Shown: one piece after another, positions 13,121-18,087 of the stretch
Numbering within the stretch: position 1 is the stretch's first letter
How the letters are laid out: each line of letters begins with the position of its first letter
Source: Oribacterium sp.
GTDB taxonomy: Bacteria > Bacillota_A > Clostridia > Lachnospirales > Lachnospiraceae
DNA length: 18,087 bases
Assembly (NCBI GenBank): GCA_017940955.1
Contig: JAGAXP010000004.1
Location: 1 to 18,087, forward strand
Direction: 5' to 3'
The notes under the pieces: generated by a model
What the model was told of the DNA's origin: nothing
Seen by the model: the letters and a program-made list of their open reading frames with translations, nothing else
Database searches by the model: none
Program-made: the position numbers and the translations under genes

Positions 13121-16038
13121 TGTTAGACTACATAAGGGAATTAAATGATGACGCTTTATTGGATTATATTTATGATCCATTTGTTTATCTTGATGATGAA
13201 CTTGAACACGTCGGCGTTGGACATGATGATGATCCTCCGGGTAGAGGTTCAGGGCGATATGGTTACGGAAGTGGCGAAAATCCGTTCCAACACGAAGAAT
13301 CACTTAAAGCTCGTGTTTCTCAGCTTAAAAAGATGGGTGTTTCGGCAAGTGATATTGCAAAGGCTCTTGGTTATAAATCGACAGGGGAACTTAGAAAAGC
13401 ACTTTCAATCGAAGATAATCAAAGAAAGCTCACTATGATGAAAACCGTTCCTGATTTAGCTCAAAAAGGAATGACAGTAAAAGATATTTCAGAAAAACTT
13501 GGTGTGTCTCAAACTACTATTAGAAAATATCTTTCCGGTGAGCAGAAGGTACAGGTCAATAAAACAAACGCTGTTGCCGATAATCTTCGTGAAGTGGTTA
13601 AAGCGAAACGGTATGTGGATGTTTCAGAAGGCGTAGAACGTGCCATAGGAGAAAATGGATGTTCTAAGGAACGGCTTGGCACTGCTCTTAAGCAGCTTGA
13701 AGATGAAGGTTATCATATTCATACTGTAAAGGTTCCTCAGCTTGGAAATCCGTCGCAGAAGACAACGATTAAGGTTCTTGGTGATAAAGACACCAAGTGG
13801 GCTGAGGTTGCTAACAATTACGGTCTTATAAAGCCTTATGAAGACTTAAATGTCGGTAATGGTGAAAGAAAGCGCGGCCTGTTAAAGCCTAAATCGATTG
13901 ATTCCGCTCGTGTTTATATTAATTATACTGATGATTCAGGTAATGGAGGAGCTGAAAAAGACGGACTTATTGAATTACGTCGTGGAGTTGAAGATATTTC
14001 ACTTGGTAAATCATCATATTCTCAGGTTCGTATAGCAGTTGACGATACTCACTATATGAAAGGCATGGCCGTCTATTCAGACAACATTCCTGAAGGCTAC
14101 GATATTATATATAACACGAATAAGAAATACGGAACTCCTCCCGAAGATGTATTTAAACCAATGGAAACGATAAAGAATCCTGATGGAACAAAAAGTATAA
14201 ATTGGGATAATCCATTCGGTGCAACAATCATGAAACAGGAAGATGGAGGTCAGCGCTTTTATACTGATCCTAAAACAGGCAAACAGGAGCTTTCTGTTAT
14301 CAACAAAGTAAATGATGAAGGCAAATGGGCTACTTGGAGTAAAACTGTTTCAAGTCAGATTCTTTCTAAACAGCCAACATCGCTCGTTAAGAGTCAGCTC
14401 GACGTAACTTACAAGAGTAAACTTGACGAATACGATGAAATTATGTCCCTTACTAATCCTACTGTCAAAAGAAAGCTTCTTAATGCTTTTGCAGAAGATT
14501 GCGATGCATCTGCTTGTCATTTGAAGGCTAAAGCTTTTAATAGACAGGGATCTTATGCGATTCTTCCTGTTCCGTCTCTTGCCGGAGGCGATGATTACTA
14601 TAAAAAGAACGGTATTGACGGAGAAGTTTATGCTCCAAGATTCAAACATGGTGAATTGGTAGCTATGTTTAGGCATCCTCATGAGAGTATATCTCAGATT
14701 CCTATTGTTCGTGTCAACAATAAGAATGAGGACGCTAAAAAGATGATTGGCAATGCTCCTGATGCAGTTGGAATCAATGCCCACATTGCTGAAAAGATGT
14801 CAGGTGCCGATTTCGATGGCGATACATCTATATTGATTCCACTTAGCAGTGCAAATATTAATTCTGCACCTACTCTTGAGGGTCTTAAAGGATTTAATAC
14901 TAAACAGTATAAATTTAAAGACCCGGATCATGCTAAGATAATCACGCCTGCTAACAAACAGATGCAGATGGGTATAGCAACAAACCTTATAGCTGATATG
15001 ACTGCTTTGGGTGCTAAGCCTGAGGAGACTGCAAGAGCAATCAGATATTCAATGACTGTTATTGACAGTCTTAAACACAAACTTGATTGGAAGCAGTGCG
15101 CTATAGATAACAATATTCAGGAATTGAAAGATAAATACCAGGCTAATCCGGGTAAAGACCATGGTGGCGGTGCCCATACTTTAATGACAAGAGCCGGATC
15201 TACAGTATTTGTAGATGATAGGAAGCCCGGTAAAGTAATCGATGAAAATACAGGTAAGCAGATTGGTTATGGAATAGACCCAAGAACAGGAGAAAAGGTC
15301 TGGGAATACACAGGTAAGACAAAGAAATTGTTTAAGCCTACAGCAGATGATCCAAAACATACGATAGAAGTACCTGTTCAGGAGAAGCTTCCTCGTATGA
15401 TGATGGAGAAGGATGCCAGAAACTTAATGTCATCTCTTGACAACCCGCATCCTACAGAACTTGCTTATGCCAATTACGCAAACGATATGAAGGCACTTGC
15501 TAATAGAGCACGTAAATCTATGGTGGAGACCCCACGTCTTAAAAAAGATCCCCAGGCAGAAAAAGAGTATGCAGCAGAGGTTAAGAGTCTTAACGATAAG
15601 CTTTTGCTTGCTCAATCCAATGCTCCTAGGGAGAGGATGGCACAGATCGCAGCGAATGTGAGGTATAACGATGCTGTAAAAAGCAACCCCTCCATTAAAG
15701 ACGATAAGGACCATCTTAAAAGATTGAGGGGGCAGTTACTTAACGGGGCTAGGCTGGACTATGGGGCTAATAAGACATATATAGACATAACAGACCGTGA
15801 ATGGGAAGCAATTCAGCATCGTGCAATAAGTGAAACAAAGCTTAGCGAGATTCTTAAGAACACTAAAGACGAGAAGGTAAGGGAGCTTGCTACCCCACAT
15901 CAGGCCCAGGCTATACCCCCCAATGTTAAATCAGCTATAAAAGCTATGGGAAACAAATCTAATGGTCCCACTATCGCTGAAATAGCTGATCAGTTTGGCA
16001 TTTCCACATCTGCTGTTTCTGGAATACTGAAAGCATAA
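13120..16038 (+). CDS. YonO-like single-chain DNA-dependent RNA polymerase
   Basis: A 972-residue protein; ATG 13120 is preferred to GTG 13117 because AAGGG at 13107-13111 is then eight bases away, and it overlaps the previous stop by one base. The key evidence is D-F-D-G-D at 564-568 within M-S-G-A-D-F-D-G-D, then a P-L-S block, as in the N-A-D-F-D-G-D core of the beta' subunit. R-H-P-H at 518-521 resembles the beta' R-A-P-T-L-H region. Bacillus phage SPbeta YonO, a proven single-chain relative, is of similar length (about 900). The N-terminus has a P-P-G-R-G-S-G-R-Y motif near residues 40-50 and two helix-turn-helix segments (72-93 and 118-140); a third lies at the C-terminus (949-972). It probably transcribes later phage genes. 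Subunit-like partners are not seen. Rare-type codons AGG, GGG and CCC cluster in the last 170 codons. Confidence 0.85.
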   Translation: MLDYIRELNDDALLDYIYDPFVYLDDELEHVGVGHDDDPPGRGSGRYGYGSGENPFQHEESLKARVSQLKKMGVSASDIAKALGYKSTGELRKALSIEDNQRKLTMMKTVPDLAQKGMTVKDISEKLGVSQTTIRKYLSGEQKVQVNKTNAVADNLREVVKAKRYVDVSEGVERAIGENGCSKERLGTALKQLEDEGYHIHTVKVPQLGNPSQKTTIKVLGDKDTKWAEVANNYGLIKPYEDLNVGNGERKRGLLKPKSIDSARVYINYTDDSGNGGAEKDGLIELRRGVEDISLGKSSYSQVRIAVDDTHYMKGMAVYSDNIPEGYDIIYNTNKKYGTPPEDVFKPMETIKNPDGTKSINWDNPFGATIMKQEDGGQRFYTDPKTGKQELSVINKVNDEGKWATWSKTVSSQILSKQPTSLVKSQLDVTYKSKLDEYDEIMSLTNPTVKRKLLNAFAEDCDASACHLKAKAFNRQGSYAILPVPSLAGGDDYYKKNGIDGEVYAPRFKHGELVAMFRHPHESISQIPIVRVNNKNEDAKKMIGNAPDAVGINAHIAEKMSGADFDGDTSILIPLSSANINSAPTLEGLKGFNTKQYKFKDPDHAKIITPANKQMQMGIATNLIADMTALGAKPEETARAIRYSMTVIDSLKHKLDWKQCAIDNNIQELKDKYQANPGKDHGGGAHTLMTRAGSTVFVDDRKPGKVIDENTGKQIGYGIDPRTGEKVWEYTGKTKKLFKPTADDPKHTIEVPVQEKLPRMMMEKDARNLMSSLDNPHPTELAYANYANDMKALANRARKSMVETPRLKKDPQAEKEYAAEVKSLNDKLLLAQSNAPRERMAQIAANVRYNDAVKSNPSIKDDKDHLKRLRGQLLNGARLDYGANKTYIDITDREWEAIQHRAISETKLSEILKNTKDEKVRELATPHQAQAIPPNVKSAIKAMGNKSNGPTIAEIADQFGISTSAVSGILKA

Positions 16039-16156
16039 ACATTTACTCTATAAGCACCACATACGGGGTAAGGGTGTCCCAAATTTCAGAAATGACCGTT
16101 TTAGAAAATTGATAATTACTAAAAAAAATAAAGTACTCAGAAAGTAGGGATTTTTT

Positions 16157-16420
16157 ATGGCAAATCAGCAGTTTGCATTAACTACGTCTGACAACCCTTG
16201 GAATCCCAAAACACAGTGGGATGAATGGTACGCCTTCGACAATGATATAAAACATTACAATACGTGTGGCTATTTAGCTAGAGTTGGAATGTACTTATGT
16301 GCAGGTTCAGACGAATTAAACGAATCTTTATTAAACATTGCTATCGATGAAATTGTTAAACAAAACATAATCGCTTTTGAAACAAATGGTGAAGTTTGTT
16401 ATATGAAAGTTCCTGTTTAA
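16157..16420 (+). CDS. Small conserved phage protein, 87 residues
   Basis: ATG 16157 follows GAAAGTAGGGA at 16140-16150, a moderate site. The protein opens with Q-F-A-L-T-T-S-D-N-P-W-N-P and continues with W-D-E-W-Y-A-F-D, then Y-N-T-C-G-Y-L-A-R, a pattern I recognise from many Clostridia phages where it lies near the RNA polymerase-to-terminase transition. It is acidic and mostly helical in its second half. No enzymatic motif or membrane segment is visible and its function is unknown to me. It stands after a gap of 118 bases from the polymerase gene with no clear terminator between, so it may be in either unit. Confidence 0.65.
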   Translation: MANQQFALTTSDNPWNPKTQWDEWYAFDNDIKHYNTCGYLARVGMYLCAGSDELNESLLNIAIDEIVKQNIIAFETNGEVCYMKVPV

Positions 16421-16498
16421 TAAGTAAAATAAAATAAATCACCCGTTTCGAAACAATTGTGTTGCGTAAATGTTTCATTTTATCAATAAAGAAACAAG

Positions 16499-16560
16499 TT
16501 AAGCATCAATGTTAGTTAAACTTTATTAAAATGTAATAAACAGCTAACATTGATGCTTAA
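16499..16560. repeat. 17-base perfect inverted repeat
   Basis: TTAAGCATCAATGTTAG (16499-16515) is the exact reverse complement of 16544-16560. The 28-base loop holds a further six-base inverted repeat, TTTATT/AATAAA (16522-16527 and 16535-16540). There is no T tract, so it is not an ordinary terminator. It could be a bidirectional terminator, an RNA stem, or the site of a dimeric protein. Confidence 0.8.
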
Positions 16561-16824
16561 TTTAAATGCAAAAGATTAGAGAAACTATTTAAACTGTTGA
16601 TATACACTTATTGCAAAATAAAAATAGGAGAACATTTGTCTTTTATTTAAGTTTTAAACTAATAACCAAGACGGTTTTGCGTTTAAAAAACCCATTTGTT
16701 TAAAAATTGTACAATAATAGATTAAAAGGCGCTAAAAAATGTTAAAAATATCAACAAAAAGTCAAAAAATAGTAAAAATAGTGAAAAATACAGTAATAAA
16801 TGCGGGGAAATAGCCATAATATTG

Positions 16825-16860
16825 GAGGGGGAGGGGCAAAAAACAGTTACCCCCCTCTTT
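16825..16860 (+). terminator. GC-rich terminator-like hairpin
   Basis: GAGGGGG (16825-16831) pairs with CCCCCTC (16851-16857), a seven-pair GC stem with a 19-base loop and only three T residues after it. It may end transcription of the gene at 16157 or form part of another structure. Confidence 0.4.
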
Positions 16861-17010
16861 CCATCGCGCGATGTCCTCTAAAATTCCCCGGAGGTTATAT
16901 TTCAATTATATTTTAGGGTCTTTCACAAGGGATGTTGCAGGTAAATACTCAGTGCTTTCATTCTGATACCTCCTTCCATTAGTGAATATAGATTGTGTTC
17001 CATAGGCTGT

Positions 17011-17054
17011 CTCGCATGCTGCGTTTTCGGTTTCTCCTTTCCACAGTATGCGGG
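17011..17054. repeat. Imperfect inverted repeat
   Basis: CTCGCATGCTG (17011-17021) pairs with CAGTATGCGGG (17044-17054), eleven pairs counting two G-U pairs in RNA, with a pyrimidine-rich 22-base loop. It lies upstream of the late module and may be part of a leader RNA. Confidence 0.4.
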
Positions 17055-17099
17055 ATATTTTATACCCCTAAAAGTACCAATAAACTTGTAACATTCCTT

Positions 17100-17129
17100 T
17101 TGAAAGCCTCTAAAAAGTAAACATATTCT
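17100..17129 (+). promoter_or_regulatory. Candidate promoter of the late module
   Basis: TTGAAA (17100-17105) and TATTCT (17124-17129) are separated by 18 bases, a fair vegetative-type promoter, 35 bases before the start at 17164. It is the best candidate in the gap but only a moderate match. Confidence 0.35.
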
Positions 17130-17163
17130 AATGGATAGTCACAGAGAAGGGAGAACAACTACT

Positions 17164-17505
17164 ATGAAACAGACTGAGAAGTCCACGGGTAACAGGAAAG
17201 ATCCTCCTGCAATTACCAGCGAAGCCCGAGAACAACAGCTTATGGCCAAGGCTGAGCGTCTTGCCGAGAAAAAACTGGAAGACGGAACAGCTTCTCCGCA
17301 GATAATTGTACATTACTTGCGTCTTGCTAGTGAACGTGAGAAACGGAAGCAGCAGGAGGAACTTCTTAAAGCAGACATTGAACTTAAGAAGGCTAAAGTT
17401 GAAGCTATTCGTTCTGCGGCCAAGATTGAAGAGCTGTACAACGAAGGTATGAAACTATTTCGTATGTATAGCGGAACCGAGGATGTTGTCGATGAGGACA
17501 TATAG
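17164..17505 (+). CDS. Charged coiled-coil phage protein before the HNH gene
   Basis: ATG 17164 is chosen because GAAGGGAG lies about ten bases upstream; an in-frame ATG at 17131 has no such site and overlaps the promoter candidate. The 113-residue protein starts with E-K-S-T-G-N-R-K-D-P-P-A-I-T-S-E-A-R, then D-G-T-A-S-P-Q-I-I-V-H-Y-L-R-L near residue 42, then a long Glu/Lys-rich coiled coil to about residue 95. I recognise it as a protein conserved next to the HNH gene in Clostridia phages. A terminase small subunit-like or DNA-packaging role is suggested by context only. It ends in TAG, the only terminal TAG among the intact genes here, and overlaps the next gene by 14 bases. Confidence 0.65.
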   Translation: MKQTEKSTGNRKDPPAITSEAREQQLMAKAERLAEKKLEDGTASPQIIVHYLRLASEREKRKQQEELLKADIELKKAKVEAIRSAAKIEELYNEGMKLFRMYSGTEDVVDEDI

Positions 17506-17896
17506 TGAATTAATTACTCTTCCGACATTTCGTGAGCGGTTCGATTACCTGAAACTTGATGGAACAGTCGGAAAAGAGACTTTTGGATTTGATAGATATT
17601 TAAACCAGAATTTTTATCAATCCTATGAATGGAAAAGAGTCAGACGAGATGTGATTCTGCGTGATCAAGGCTGCGATTTAGGAATTCTTGGAATGGATAT
17701 TCTTGATAGAGCAATTGTGCATCACATGAATCCGATCTGCGTTAACGATATTTTAGAAGTAACAGATTACTTACTAAATCCTGAGTTCTTGATAACAGTT
17801 TCTCGCACTACACATAACGCAATTCATTACTTTGAAGATGACCGTATGTTCAGAGATCCTGCAATAAGAACTCCGGGCGATACTCGTTTATGGTAA
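17492..17896 (+). CDS. HNH endonuclease-like phage protein
   Basis: ATG 17492 (M-R-T-Y-S-E-L) is chosen over ATG 17483 because homologues I recall begin with this sequence and CGAGG lies nine bases upstream. Of 134 residues, the HNH core is visible as V-H77-H78-M-N80-P and T-H108-N109-A-I-H112-Y. Before it comes E-W-K-R-V-R-R-D-V-I-L-R-D-Q-G, typical of the family's beta-hairpin entry, with a C-D-L-G-I in place of the more usual C-x-x-C. HNH proteins in this position are often needed with the terminase for DNA packaging, and this family normally sits among the head genes. Expression is coupled to the preceding gene by overlap. Confidence 0.75.
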   Translation: MRTYSELITLPTFRERFDYLKLDGTVGKETFGFDRYLNQNFYQSYEWKRVRRDVILRDQGCDLGILGMDILDRAIVHHMNPICVNDILEVTDYLLNPEFLITVSRTTHNAIHYFEDDRMFRDPAIRTPGDTRLW

Positions 17897-17980
17897 AATT
17901 TTTAAAGGCTCTAACAGCAAACAATAATATTTGGCGAAAGATAAAATGAGCCTTGTTAATACACGAAAGAGGTGATAACT

Positions 17981-18087
17981 ATGATTGATAGTATTTTAAG
18001 CTCCGTGAAAAAGAAGCTAGGAATACTAGAAGACTACACACATTTCGATGAGGAGATAATACTCGATATTAACACCTCTTTCATGAC
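17981..18087 (+). CDS. Head-tail connector-like protein, 5' part
   Basis: ATG 17981 follows AAAGAGGTG at 17966-17974 and the frame runs off the window at 18087, giving 35 residues. The start, M-I-D-S-I-L-S-S-V-K-K-K-L-G-I, followed by D-Y-T-H-F-D-E-E-I-I-L-D-I-N, is the opening helix pattern of the gp6-like head-tail connector proteins of tailed phages, which close the portal after packaging. With so little visible, the name is a fair guess. Its place after the HNH gene fits a morphogenesis module. Confidence 0.55.
   Translation, partial: MIDSILSSVKKKLGILEDYTHFDEEIILDINTSFM

Larger units (their letters stand above)
1266..13170 (+). repeat. Strand-biased 8-mer ATTATATT, 25 copies in this span
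   Basis: Exact copies start at 1266, 2084, 2532, 2934, 3440, 4101, 4481, 4926, 5514, 6515, 6645, 7250, 7787, 7922, 8395, 9617, 9867, 10356, 11130, 11548, 11733, 12002, 12333, 12762 and 13163; one more lies at 16905. Eleven more sites share TTATATT with another first base. I found no copy of the reverse complement. The hits fall in all three codon phases and in gene leaders. Counted by eye, so a few may be missed. Confidence 0.8.
16421..17163 (+). other. Non-coding region between early/middle and late modules
   Basis: About 740 bases with no credible long gene on either strand. 16421-16810 is very A+T rich and contains the palindrome GTTTCGAAAC (16445-16454) and the long hairpin at 16499-16560. 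From about 16820 the base composition becomes more balanced, with a terminator-like hairpin, the palindrome ATCGCGCGAT (16863-16872), two TTATATT motifs (16894 and 16905), an imperfect stem at 17011-17054 and a promoter candidate. The region could contain a cos/pac site, late promoters or a non-coding RNA; none is proven. Confidence 0.5.

Noticed and set aside
14350..14784. 144-codon open frame on the - strand
   Set aside because: Entirely inside the RNA polymerase gene, without a start signal or recognisable motif; an antisense shadow.
16499..16560. Insertion sequence ends or an attachment site
   Set aside because: The inverted repeat encloses only 28 bases and there is no transposase or integrase gene in the window.
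1..18087. tRNA or other classical RNA genes
   Set aside because: I looked in the gaps, especially 16421-17163, for a T-arm-like GGTTCRA sequence with matching acceptor arms and found none convincing.

Overview
The window looks like part of a virulent-type or episomal tailed double-stranded DNA phage (Caudoviricetes) infecting a low-GC member of the Bacillota, most likely a gut clostridium. All supported genes lie on the + strand. They are tightly packed, often overlap by a few bases, and carry strong AGGAGG-type ribosome binding sites with some TTG and GTG starts. Several proteins belong to families I recognise from Clostridia phages (DUF6353-like, DUF5662-like, a GRGSGRY-motif RNA polymerase, a small HNH protein). 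I see no integrase, transposase, tRNA, rRNA or CRISPR array.

Layout. (1) 1-1725: small accessory genes separated by intrinsic terminators and promoter-like TTTTTACA elements. (2) 1782-3650: a palindrome-controlled promoter, then two membrane-anchored proteins. (3) 3660-5785: small accessory genes behind a recurring GATTATATTTCAC leader. Two of them are interrupted by one in-frame stop (TGA at 3997, TAG at 5603). (4) 5827-6141: about ten CCTCACAA/TTGTGAGG iterons around an AT-rich stretch, a good candidate replication origin. (5) 6187-12107: replication genes, namely a 1364-residue protein that appears to join an SF3-type helicase, a primase-like (AEP) domain and a family B DNA polymerase with proofreading; a putative single-strand DNA binding protein; and an SF2 helicase. 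(6) 12109-16038: a second copy of the palindromic promoter, then a VRR-NUC nuclease, a PD-(D/E)XK nuclease and a 972-residue single-chain RNA polymerase of the two-barrel (YonO-like) type with the DFDGD catalytic motif. (7) 16039-17163: a small conserved-looking gene and a 740-base non-coding region with strong inverted repeats. (8) 17164-18087: the start of a morphogenesis module (coiled-coil protein, HNH protein, head-tail connector start).

How it may work together (inference): host RNA polymerase would read the early and replication genes. The fused replisome protein would start at the iteron origin with help from the SSB-like protein and the SF2 helicase. The operon at 12.2-16 kb would supply recombination-type nucleases and a phage RNA polymerase for later transcription. 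The 8-mer ATTATATT occurs 26 times on the + strand by my count and I found none on the - strand. It falls in all three codon phases and in leaders, and is dense from 1.2 to 13.2 kb but almost absent across the RNA polymerase gene. No annotated feature explains it, and together with the RNA polymerase and fused replisome it is the most promising undescribed signal here.
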